A stretch of 7,845 nt of DNA from Moraxellaceae bacterium. GTDB lineage: Bacteria > Pseudomonadota > Gammaproteobacteria > Pseudomonadales > Ketobacteraceae. Below the pieces are notes generated by a model. The model worked only from the letters and a program-made list of their open reading frames with translations, ran no database searches and was not told the origin of the DNA. Location of the stretch: contig NVVG01000063.1 in NCBI GenBank assembly GCA_002402125.1, positions 3,059 to 10,903 on the forward strand, given 5' to 3'. A program made the translations under genes and the position numbers. Shown one piece after another: positions 1-5,662 of the stretch. Numbering within the stretch: position 1 is the first letter of the stretch; each line of letters begins with the position of its first letter.

Positions 1-426
1 GCAAAGCCCAATCAAAAATTGATGCCTGGACATGCCTATATTGCTCCGGGTGATCAGCATCTATTGGTAAAAAAGACTGCTGATGGTTATGTTACTGCGT
101 TAAGCAGTGGTGAACCCGTGAATCGGCATAAGCCTTCGGTGGAGGTTATGTTTGACTCCATTATTGCCTGTGGACTAAAGAATACGGTGGCCGTATTGCT
201 CACTGGCATGGGGGCAGATGGTGCGGAATCCATGTTGAGGATGAAAAAAGCCGGTTGTCATACTATTATTCAGGATGAAGGCAGTAGTGTCGTCTGGGGT
301 ATGCCGGGATCAGCGTTTAAGATTGGCGCTCACTGCGATGTAAGCCCCTTGACAAAAGTAGCTCAACGGCTGCTAGACTTGACTAATCGACGTAAAGATA
401 ATTCCAGTGCAAAAGCTGAGGGGTAG
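1..426 (+). CDS. cheB: Chemotaxis response regulator protein-glutamate methylesterase CheB, C-terminal part (5' end outside window)
   Basis: The reading frame is open from base 1, so this is the last 141 residues of a longer gene. It carries the second half of the CheB methylesterase domain: PGHAYIAPGDQHL (fragment residues 9-21), then NRHKPSVEVMFDSI, then the highly conserved LTGMGADGAE. The Asp of that motif (codon 217-219) corresponds to the catalytic Asp of the family's Ser-His-Asp triad. QDEGSSVVWGMPGSA is the usual downstream signature. The Ser and His of the triad and the N-terminal receiver domain should lie left of the window. CheB removes methyl groups from chemoreceptor glutamates (and deamidates glutamines) in the cytoplasm, providing adaptation. 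TTG 19 and ATG 22 are internal codons, not starts. The next gene begins 6 nt after the stop and its likely Shine-Dalgarno (GAGGGG, 418-423) lies inside the end of cheB, so the two are very probably cotranscribed. Family identification is firm; the N-terminal architecture is not visible. Confidence 0.95.
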   Translation, partial: AKPNQKLMPGHAYIAPGDQHLLVKKTADGYVTALSSGEPVNRHKPSVEVMFDSIIACGLKNTVAVLLTGMGADGAESMLRMKKAGCHTIIQDEGSSVVWGMPGSAFKIGAHCDVSPLTKVAQRLLDLTNRRKDNSSAKAEG

Positions 427-432
427 TATTGT

Positions 433-1362
433 GTGAGATCATTTTTAATTCGAAACCAAGCGGTTTTGCTTATTTCAGGCGTTACAATTGCTATTTGTGT
501 TTTTGTTGATGTGCCGTTCTATTTGATTATGCTAATAGCGGCATCCTATTGTGTGTGGTTTGTTTCTGCCTATCGTCGGCACCGACACATTGAGCAACAC
601 TCGTTAGTAAAATCCAGTCTCAATGAAAACCAAGAAAAAGTCATGGCGGAACGGGATTTTTCAGAGATCGATAAATATTTTTTCCGTTTGTTAATAAGTC
701 TAAATGAAACAACACGTAAATTAACTGCACATATTACAACAACATTAACATTGCTTGATCAAATGGGTGATAAGGTAAAACAGGCTACTGATTTAGCCAA
801 AAACACTGAATTGTTGGCTGGCAATGCCTTAATGTCAGCGACTCGTTGTGGGGAGATTGGGCGAGGTTTTGTGTCGGTCTCTAAAGATATTGTAGGTGTC
901 AGTGAACGAGCTGAGCAGGACTTAATAAGGTTGCTTGGGTTGATTCAGGGTTTGGTCGAGAACCTGTCGAGTGTAGATTTTTTGCCTGACAATCCTGCGC
1001 TATCATGGATCGAGGTGGAGCTGGGCGACTCTTCTGATTTTTTATTGACCAATGAGCAGTGTTTTGTTTTCACAAAAAAGCTAAGTGGCTGCCTGCGAAT
1101 GCTGGATGAACTTCATGAAAAATACGAGTCCACATCTCAAATTGATGTACGTTGGCTGCAATTAGGAGAATCTGTCAGGCGACTCATTACAAAGTTGCGT
1201 GATGCCTTACAGTCGCTTCAAAACATAGCGCAACATTTGTCCTCAGACGTACAACTTTTGAGCTTGAGTGAGGGGCTAAATCGACACCAACTTGTTGAAA
1301 TACATAAAGGATTCTTACAATTTGGGGGTCAGCACGATAAAATGCGTGAAATTGTCTCTTAA
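433..1362 (+). CDS. Inner-membrane protein with degenerate chemoreceptor (MCP-like) signalling segment
   Basis: 309 residues from GTG 433, with GAGGGG 9 nt upstream. Two hydrophobic segments lie near the N-terminus (about residues 10-27 and 29-47). Their connection is only a residue or two around a proline, so there is essentially no periplasmic sensor domain. Basic residues (YRRHRH) then begin a cytoplasmic, mostly helical region. Residues about 123-161 (…NTELLAGNALMSATRCGE followed by IGRGF and VSKDIVGVSERA) align by eye with the methyl-accepting chemotaxis protein tip [33 protein letters not shown]. The tip is altered: the AAIEAAR glutamate position is Ser and several alanines are replaced, while Arg and GRGF are kept. 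The remaining ~145 residues do not resemble the normal return helix or methylation helices. No HAMP domain was recognised. Position directly after cheB suggests a role in the same chemosensory array or pathway. It could be a scaffold, a receptor decoy or a diverged receptor; the function is inferred only. Confidence 0.72.
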   Translation: MRSFLIRNQAVLLISGVTIAICVFVDVPFYLIMLIAASYCVWFVSAYRRHRHIEQHSLVKSSLNENQEKVMAERDFSEIDKYFFRLLISLNETTRKLTAHITTTLTLLDQMGDKVKQATDLAKNTELLAGNALMSATRCGEIGRGFVSVSKDIVGVSERAEQDLIRLLGLIQGLVENLSSVDFLPDNPALSWIEVELGDSSDFLLTNEQCFVFTKKLSGCLRMLDELHEKYESTSQIDVRWLQLGESVRRLITKLRDALQSLQNIAQHLSSDVQLLSLSEGLNRHQLVEIHKGFLQFGGQHDKMREIVS

Positions 1363-1405
1363 TGTTTCCGTGGCGGATTAATTTAGTCTATGCTCAGTGT
1401 TAAGG

Positions 1406-1418
1406 ATGTAATTTACAT
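1406..1418. promoter_or_regulatory. Short perfect inverted repeat upstream of the STAS gene
   Basis: ATGTAA (1406-1411), one T, then TTACAT (1413-1418): a perfect 6+6 palindrome with a one-base centre. It lies in the 140-nt gap before the STAS gene, about 48 bp (centre to centre) upstream of a second, longer inverted repeat. TATTAT (1429-1434) and TATAAC (1440-1445) downstream could act as -10 boxes, but neither has a convincing -35 partner. The site could be a transcription factor operator; this is inferred from symmetry and position. Confidence 0.3.
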
Positions 1419-1450
1419 GTTCACGATTTATTATGTGGATATAACAGAAC

Positions 1451-1472
1451 AACATTTACCTTGGTAAATGTT
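1451..1472. promoter_or_regulatory. Perfect 10+10 inverted repeat in the leader of the STAS gene
   Basis: AACATTTACC (1451-1460) and GGTAAATGTT (1463-1472) are exact reverse complements separated by TT. The repeat ends 30 nt before the ATG at 1503. No T-tract follows, so it is not a typical intrinsic terminator. A two-base spacer makes it awkward as an RNA hairpin unless the closing pairs open, which favours a dimeric-protein operator over an RNA element. It shares the TTTAC/GTAAA element with the shorter palindrome at 1406-1418. The symmetry is directly visible; the function is inferred. Confidence 0.45.
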
Positions 1473-1502
1473 AAGATTTTCAACAGTGTTTGAGGTGTGA
1501 TA

Positions 1503-1805
1503 ATGGCTATATGGTCTTCTGAAGGTTCCGCGGGTGAATTGACCATTAAAATTCAAGGGCGATTTGATTTTAGTGCTCACCAGGAGTTTCGTGATGCATA
1601 TGAGAAATCATCTGATGATCCAAAAGGGTATGTTGTGGATATGAAGGAAACAACTTACTTAGATAGCTCCGCGTTGGGGATGTTGTTATTGTTAAGAGAT
1701 CATGCTGGAGGGGATAACTCAAGCATTGCAATCATTAACTGTAATCCTGATGTGAAGAAAATTCTGACCATTTCTAATTTCGAACAGCTGTTCGAGATTA
1801 AGTAG
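1503..1805 (+). CDS. hsbA: STAS-domain anti-sigma factor antagonist, HsbA-like
   Basis: 100 residues, a single STAS domain of the SpoIIAA/RsbV type. The phosphorylation motif LDSSALGMLLLL is clear. Counted from ATG 1503 it is D54-S55-S56-A57-L58-G59, with Ser56 in the position of the serine that is phosphorylated in this family. Other hallmarks are GRFDFSAHQEF near the N-terminus and the INCNPDVKKILTISNFEQLFEI C-terminal part. ATG 1503 is preferred over GTG 1497 because GAGGTG (1492-1497) sits 5 nt upstream as the ribosome binding site and would overlap a GTG 1497 start. Such proteins are toggled by phosphorylation: the unphosphorylated and phosphorylated forms bind different partners. In P. 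aeruginosa HsbA binds the anti-sigma-28 factor FlgM or the diguanylate cyclase HsbD. The next gene encodes the expected phosphatase/kinase and the one after that the Hpt protein, which supports the HsbA assignment; orthology itself is inferred from family and neighbourhood. Confidence 0.85.
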   Translation: MAIWSSEGSAGELTIKIQGRFDFSAHQEFRDAYEKSSDDPKGYVVDMKETTYLDSSALGMLLLLRDHAGGDNSSIAIINCNPDVKKILTISNFEQLFEIK

Positions 1806-1859
1806 TCCAGCAATCGCCCATGCTTTAGTCTTTTATGGTTAGGGCGTGGGGTATGCGTT

Positions 1860-3596
1860 ATGGAGTCAAACCTTAAACCGATCTCTTCAGAACCCGAAGA
1901 AGAAATTCTAAGGATTTTGATTGCAGATGATAATGATTCAGATCGTTTAATCCTCCAGACAATCGTTCGGAAAGAAGGTCATACGGTATATACCGCCTGT
2001 GACGGTCAAGAAGCGATTGATGCATTCAAAAAACTCTCCCCTGATTTAATTTTGCTTGATGCGCTGATGCCTAATGTTGATGGGTTTCAGGCTGCGCGGG
2101 AAATTAGAGAGTTGGCAGGTGAGAACCTGGTCCCTATTATCTTTTTAACCTCCCTAAAAGATGCAGCCTCGTTGGCCGATTGTCTTGATGCTGGTGGCCA
2201 TGATTTCTTAAGTAAACCGTATAATAGAATTATACTGAAAGCTAAGATTCAGGCGTTTGCGCGTATGCGTCGTTTGCATGAAACTGTACAGGCTCAGCGT
2301 GATGAAATAGTTAAGCACAATGATCATCTTGTACACGAGCAACAGTTGGCAAAAGTTGTCTTCGATAATATTGCCCATAGCGGGTGTGTTGATGCTCCTA
2401 ATATCAAGTATCTATTGTCGCCGATGGCGGTATTTAATGGGGACCTGGTGCTTGCTGCTAGAAAGCCTAGCGGTGGCATGTATGTGTTTTTAGGGGACTT
2501 TACTGGCCATGGGTTGCCTGCTGCCATTGGCGCTATGCCGGTATCAGAAATATTCTACGGTATGGCTAACAAAGGTTTCTCATTGCAGGATATCTTGCAA
2601 GAGATAAATACTAAGTTAAAACGTATTTTACCTGTGGGCGTATTTTGCTGCGCCTGTTTGGTTGATTTTAGCTTTCGCAACGAAACTGCAGAGTTTTGGT
2701 TGGGAGGGTTGCCTGATGTTTTTGTCTACCGGGATGGCAGTGCCATAGAGCATTTTGCATCTCAACATCTACCACTTGGTGTACTTGCGGGGGATAAATT
2801 TAGTACAGAAACTCGACTGATACCAATGGCCAGAGATGATCGTTTTTATATGTGGTCAGATGGCATTTTAGAAGAAGTGAATGAAAAAGAAGAAATGTTT
2901 GGAGAAGACGGTGTTTTAAAGGTCTTTGATCGGAATAGTGATCCGCGTTTGTTTTTCGGCGAGTTAATTGCAGCGGTTGCAGAATACACCAACCATGCGG
3001 AACAAGACGACGACCACACGATTGTGGAAGCCATCATGGTTGCGGAAGAAGAATTAGGTGAGTACTTTAGTGATCAGGATTCTCGAAGCTTAATTGGTGG
3101 TCCCCCAGACTGGTCTTTGAGTTATAGACTACGGCCGTTAACGCTTAAAGAATTTAACCCGTTGCCATTGCTAACGCATTTGTTGATGGAAGTGCCTGGG
3201 CTGCGTCCCCATAGCGGGAAGATTTATACGATACTTGCAGAGTTATACTCAAACGCTCTGGAGCACGGGGTGTTAGGGTTGGAGTCGGATTTAAAATCAA
3301 CACCGGCAGGGTTTGCAGAATATTACCTGCAGCGTACGTCGCGCCTGGATGGGTTGGCTGAGGGGGCGGTAATATTTCATTTGGATCATAAACCAATTGA
3401 AAATGGTGGTCGACTTACTATTCAAGTTGAGGATACAGGTCCTGGATTTGATCATGGCGAGAAAGATGATGGTCATAAGACGGCTGGATATTGTGGACGA
3501 GGTATTCCGCTAATAAGTTCAATGTGTGAATCGGTACGTTATTTGGGAAATGGGAATCAGGTTGAAGTAGTGTTTGCTTGGAGCTTTGATTCGTGA
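1860..3596 (+). CDS. hsbR: Response regulator with SpoIIE-type PP2C phosphatase and HATPase (anti-sigma kinase) domains, HsbR-like
   Basis: 578 residues in three parts. Residues ~17-135 form a receiver domain with acidic pair D23/D24, phosphoacceptor D67 in LLDALMP, T97 and K119 (SKP). A helical, probably coiled-coil linker (~136-180) follows. Residues ~185-395 form a PP2C/SpoIIE serine phosphatase with metal-binding signatures FNGD (D195), LGDFTGHGLPAA (D213), SDGILEE (D334) and DDDHTI (~383-388). Residues ~420-575 form a GHKL ATPase like SpoIIAB/RsbW: N-box ELYSNALEHG (E461, N465, H469), G1 box DTGPGF (525-530) and G2-like GRGIPLI (546-552). All key residues appear intact, so both phosphatase and kinase activity are plausible. 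The architecture matches P. aeruginosa HsbR, which receives phosphate from HptB and sets the phosphorylation of HsbA. The gene starts 54 nt after the STAS gene with a weak GTGGGG Shine-Dalgarno (1846-1851), and the Hpt gene follows after 34 nt. Since it lies in a chemosensory operon, direct phosphorylation by a CheA kinase is an alternative input. Confidence 0.9.
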   Translation: MESNLKPISSEPEEEILRILIADDNDSDRLILQTIVRKEGHTVYTACDGQEAIDAFKKLSPDLILLDALMPNVDGFQAAREIRELAGENLVPIIFLTSLKDAASLADCLDAGGHDFLSKPYNRIILKAKIQAFARMRRLHETVQAQRDEIVKHNDHLVHEQQLAKVVFDNIAHSGCVDAPNIKYLLSPMAVFNGDLVLAARKPSGGMYVFLGDFTGHGLPAAIGAMPVSEIFYGMANKGFSLQDILQEINTKLKRILPVGVFCCACLVDFSFRNETAEFWLGGLPDVFVYRDGSAIEHFASQHLPLGVLAGDKFSTETRLIPMARDDRFYMWSDGILEEVNEKEEMFGEDGVLKVFDRNSDPRLFFGELIAAVAEYTNHAEQDDDHTIVEAIMVAEEELGEYFSDQDSRSLIGGPPDWSLSYRLRPLTLKEFNPLPLLTHLLMEVPGLRPHSGKIYTILAELYSNALEHGVLGLESDLKSTPAGFAEYYLQRTSRLDGLAEGAVIFHLDHKPIENGGRLTIQVEDTGPGFDHGEKDDGHKTAGYCGRGIPLISSMCESVRYLGNGNQVEVVFAWSFDS

Positions 3597-3619
3597 TGTT
3601 ATTGAATAGAACAATTAGT

Positions 3620-3626
3620 AGGAGGT
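3620..3626 (+). promoter_or_regulatory. Strong Shine-Dalgarno site of the Hpt gene
   Basis: AGGAGGT ends 4 nt before ATG 3631 and is a near-perfect anti-16S match. It contrasts with the weak ribosome binding site of the preceding response regulator gene, suggesting the small phosphotransfer protein is made in excess over the 578-residue regulator from the same transcript. Confidence 0.8.
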
Positions 3627-3630
3627 AGGT

Positions 3631-3978
3631 ATGTCAGGCAATCCCGAAGATCATATTGATATGGAGTCATTAGACGATCTAAAAGATATCATGGAAGATG
3701 ATTTTCAGATGTTGTTGGATACGTTTATTGTTGATTCTGAGTCGAAAATTGAAGAGATCGCTGGTGTTATAGCGGATGGTGACGCTGAGGCCCTTAGGCA
3801 GGTGGCACATAGTATAAAAGGAAGTTCTGGCAATGTGTGTGCGTCGGCGTTATCGGAAGTTGCCCGCCAATTAGAAGCGATGGGCAAAGATGGGGATATA
3901 TCTGGCGCACCGGAAGTGTTTGAGGCGCTAAAAGTTGAGTTTGCTACGACGAAAGATATTTTGTTAAATAAGATTTAA
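3631..3978 (+). CDS. hptB: Histidine phosphotransfer (Hpt) protein, HptB-like
   Basis: 115 residues, a stand-alone Hpt domain four-helix bundle. The phospho-accepting motif is AHSIKGSSGNVCA with His60 as acceptor, followed by the usual small-residue stretch. Upstream, the acidic helix DDFQMLLDTFIVDSESKIEEI matches the family, and the C-terminal half (ALSEVARQLEAMGKDGD…) completes the bundle. Length is close to that of P. aeruginosa HptB. Hpt proteins carry phosphate between the receiver domain of a hybrid sensor kinase and a final response regulator. Here the obvious target is the REC-PP2C-HATPase protein encoded 34 nt upstream, because the STAS/regulator/Hpt trio recurs as a unit in Pseudomonas. 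No hybrid kinase is present in the window, so the phosphate donor is unknown. The start is fixed by the strong AGGAGGT. A bidirectional terminator follows 28 nt after the stop codon. Confidence 0.88.
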   Translation: MSGNPEDHIDMESLDDLKDIMEDDFQMLLDTFIVDSESKIEEIAGVIADGDAEALRQVAHSIKGSSGNVCASALSEVARQLEAMGKDGDISGAPEVFEALKVEFATTKDILLNKI

Positions 3979-4006
3979 TTCTTTGTCTTGTTGACTGGGT
4001 TGGATC

Positions 4007-4036
4007 AAAAAAGCGCCGATAATCGGCGCTTTTTTA
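4007..4036. terminator. Bidirectional intrinsic terminator between convergent operons
   Basis: GCGCCGAT (4013-4020), a single A, and ATCGGCGC (4022-4029) form a GC-rich perfect stem. It is flanked by six A on the left (4007-4012) and by T 4030-4035 then A and more T on the right, so each strand reads stem-loop plus U-tract. The innermost pairs would open to give a 4-5 nt loop. It terminates the + strand signalling operon and the - strand response regulator/CBS operon. The stop codon of the CBS gene (4034-4036) lies within the right-hand T-tract. Confidence 0.92.
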
Positions 4037-4459
4037 TTTTTTCTTCTTTTTGTTTTTTGCTGGAACATCAAAATCTCTTACAGCTTCCAAGATGGATCGA
4101 ATACTAAATTGCCCAGCAAACTTGCCGTCCTCTATTACCGGTAAACGACGCCTTTTACTTTTAATTAGTCGTTGCGCTACCTCAAGGATGTCGGCATCGG
4201 CGCTAATAGTTTCGACATTTTTTGTCATGTATTCGCCTACGGTGCCGTTAATTTCACCATAATAGCTGCCATCCAGAATGGCTTTTAAACAGTCAAATTC
4301 AGAGATAACACCAACAACCTCATTATCATCGTTGATAACCGTCGCACCGGATATTTTATGTACCAATAATTCGTTAATCGCTTGGAAAATATTGGCATCT
4401 GCGGAAACGGTGATGGGCTTGGTGGACATGTAGTCTCTGCCGTTGACAGATTTAAGCAT
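4034..4459 (-). CDS. Small two-CBS-domain protein with poly-lysine tail
   Basis: 141 residues made of a tandem CBS pair (Bateman module): repeat 1 about residues 8-62 (MSTKPITVSADANIFQAI… then VVGVISEFDCLKAI), repeat 2 about 75-128 (YMTKNVETISADADILEVA…, RLPVIEDGKFAGQFSI). CBS pairs usually bind adenosine nucleotides or S-adenosylmethionine and act as sensors or regulatory modules; no catalytic domain is attached, so this is a stand-alone CBS protein. The C-terminus ends in AKNKKKKK, encoded by the A/T run that also forms the terminator tract. The start ATG 4459 is supported by AAGGA about 7 nt upstream on the - strand and by the MLKSV.xRDYM opening common in small CBS proteins. It is the second gene of an operon, 17 nt behind the response regulator. 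Ligand and partner are unknown; the upstream receiver protein is the natural candidate. Confidence 0.9.
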   Translation of the reverse strand: MLKSVNGRDYMSTKPITVSADANIFQAINELLVHKISGATVINDDNEVVGVISEFDCLKAILDGSYYGEINGTVGEYMTKNVETISADADILEVAQRLIKSKRRRLPVIEDGKFAGQFSIRSILEAVRDFDVPAKNKKKKK

Positions 4460-4476
4460 GATCTTTCCTTTTTGGA

Positions 4477-5478
4477 TTAGATAAACACTAACACTATAGC
4501 AGCCATAGCGAGCAATATACCCGCAATACCAAGGTATTTTACAGGTGACGTTGCGTTGACGATATCTTGTTGAAATTGCTCAATGAGTTCTGCCTTAAGA
4601 CTGATCAATTCTTCTTGTGCTACATCCTGTGCAATTGCTCGGCTAATGCTTTCCGCTGCATTCTTGGCGGTCTCTCCAGACGTGTGAGCGGCTGTAAATT
4701 GAGCGATATTCTTTACTTCTTCAATGAGTTCTGGGCTCGGTTTTTTTGCAAGAGTGACGGAATCTTTGTGGAGTTTAAGGCGTTCTTCAACACTTTTTAA
4801 TACGGTTTCATTCAGTTCGGTGAAGCGTACGTCAAACATCTCGGTAACAATTTTTTGGCTAATGCTTAATGTCTTGCTGTTGAGCTCGGATTCTAGGGAT
4901 CGGCTGACATCGGCTTTGAGTGTTTCCCTGGTGGATATCATGATGCCATCGACGTGATCTCTCACCTGGGCGGCTATATTTTTTTCCAAAGTTTGACGTA
5001 CGTTATCGAGTTGAGAGTCGATGACTTTGTTGACAATGCCTTCAACTGCGCGCTGATTGAAGCCTCCACTTGGCTGGGCGCTTTCTACAGACGCTGCTGC
5101 TGTGCTTTCCGCTGGTTGTAGTTGATTTAATACGGCGGTCAGTGTCGCTGCGGGTGCAGGCTTCGGTAGAATGGCAACTGCCCCCGTCGCCATCGCCTGT
5201 TCTGCATATTCGGCGCCTTCTTTAGACGTACACATGATCACGGGGATTGATGCGGTGTTAGGGTTTGCTTTAATCGCTTTAGTGGCTTCAAATCCATCCA
5301 TGCCTGGCATCAAATGATCCATGAAGATCACGTCGGGTTTATTGAGCTCTAAGAAATTCAATGCATCTCCAGCTGATTCTGCAAAGTCGGCTTTGATACC
5401 TTGCTTTTGAAGCAGCTTCTTTAGAGAGAAGCGAGCGGATTTTGAGTCGTCTACAACTAACGCGTGTTTTATATGCAT
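4477..5478 (-). CDS. CheY-like receiver domain protein with long helical region and C-terminal membrane anchor
   Basis: 333 residues. Residues 4-122 form a complete receiver domain: D10/D11 (VVDDSKSAR), phosphoacceptor D54 ([12 protein letters not shown]), T84 (MCTS) and K106 (LPKP). An Ala/Ser/Pro/Glu-rich linker (~122-140) follows, then a long, charged, mostly helical stretch (~142-307) with coiled-coil character. The protein ends in a single hydrophobic segment, residues 315-333 ([19 protein letters not shown]), with no residues after it. This makes it a tail-anchored protein, with the receiver domain expected in the cytoplasm and the helical region projecting from the inner membrane. No DNA-binding, GGDEF, EAL or other known output domain was recognised. 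The long region resembles a spacer or multimerisation rod, a little like chemoreceptor cytoplasmic helices. ATG 5478 has no clear Shine-Dalgarno. The CBS gene follows after 17 nt. Output is unknown: it could be a membrane-tethered phosphate sink or a scaffold for polar signalling proteins. Confidence 0.88.
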   Translation of the reverse strand: MHIKHALVVDDSKSARFSLKKLLQKQGIKADFAESAGDALNFLELNKPDVIFMDHLMPGMDGFEATKAIKANPNTASIPVIMCTSKEGAEYAEQAMATGAVAILPKPAPAATLTAVLNQLQPAESTAAASVESAQPSGGFNQRAVEGIVNKVIDSQLDNVRQTLEKNIAAQVRDHVDGIMISTRETLKADVSRSLESELNSKTLSISQKIVTEMFDVRFTELNETVLKSVEERLKLHKDSVTLAKKPSPELIEEVKNIAQFTAAHTSGETAKNAAESISRAIAQDVAQEELISLKAELIEQFQQDIVNATSPVKYLGIAGILLAMAAIVLVFI

Positions 5479-5504
5479 GGCTTTATGTTACAAATCTCAT
5501 AATA

Positions 5505-5520
5505 AAGGCCTATAGGCCTT
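5505..5520 (-). promoter_or_regulatory. Perfect palindrome/hairpin in the leader of the tail-anchored response regulator gene
   Basis: AAGGCCTATAGGCCTT is a perfect 16-bp palindrome 26 nt upstream of ATG 5478. As RNA it gives a 6-bp stem (AAGGCC/GGCCUU) with a UAUA loop. On the - strand it is followed by UAUUAU, so it looks somewhat like a weak terminator or attenuator inside the leader. A protein operator is equally possible. Structure is seen; function is inferred. Confidence 0.4.
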
Positions 5521-5531
5521 ATCGTTGAATC

Positions 5532-5569
5532 AGAATACCTAATTCACATAAGTATATATTAAGTATTCT
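5532..5569. promoter_or_regulatory. Long imperfect inverted repeat in divergent promoter region
   Basis: AGAATACCTAAT (5532-5543) and ATTAAGTATTCT (5558-5569) pair at 11 of 12 positions across a 14-nt spacer. Within it AAGTAT recurs at 5550-5555 and 5561-5566, 11 bp apart or about one helical turn. The element is centred between the divergently transcribed response regulator and serine hydrolase genes, where operators for one or both would be expected. A - strand -10-like TATACT also lies within it (5551-5556 on the + strand), without a good -35. Confidence 0.4.
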
Positions 5570-5584
5570 TGTTTTATGTGAGGT

Positions 5585-5600
5585 GCGTTAAATTAAACGC
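5585..5600. promoter_or_regulatory. Near-perfect palindrome overlapping a candidate promoter
   Basis: GCGTT-A-AATT-A-AACGC: every position is symmetric except the A/A pair. It overlaps the candidate -35 (TTAAAT, 5588-5593) of the + strand promoter described at 5588-5616, a usual position for a repressor or an activator site. The regulator is not identifiable. Confidence 0.35.
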
Positions 5601-5616
5601 AAACTCAGTGTAAAAT
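5588..5616 (+). promoter_or_regulatory. Candidate sigma-70 promoter for the serine hydrolase gene
   Basis: TTAAAT (5588-5593), a 17-bp spacer, and TAAAAT (5611-5616), which matches the -10 consensus at 5 of 6 positions; the -35 matches only 3 of 6. An overlapping alternative is TTAAAC (5593-5598) with TATAGA (5616-5621), also 17 bp apart. The transcript would carry a leader of about 150 nt that includes the 12-bp repeats. Weak in silico evidence only. Confidence 0.3.
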
Positions 5617-5662
5617 ATAGACTAAAAACGCTAAACCGTCATAAAGTAGTATTTGTAGTAGG

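Noticed and set aside
1497..1502. GTG 1497 as start of the STAS gene, adding Met-Ile
   Set aside because: The GTG overlaps the GAGGTG ribosome binding site that fits ATG 1503; the longer start would have no site of its own.
1817..1850. Possible stem CCCATGC (1817-1823) with GCGTGGG (1844-1850) just before the REC-PP2C-HATPase gene
   Set aside because: Seven pairs with one G-U and a 20-nt loop is weak and could arise by chance; not listed as a feature, although it would cover the ribosome binding site if real.
2324..3396. Three - strand open frames inside the REC-PP2C-HATPase gene
   Set aside because: They are antisense to a gene with intact catalytic motifs over its whole length and their translations show no domain character.
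4567..4957. + strand open frames opposite the tail-anchored response regulator gene
   Set aside because: They are shadows of the helical region of the - strand gene, with no ribosome binding site or recognisable domain.
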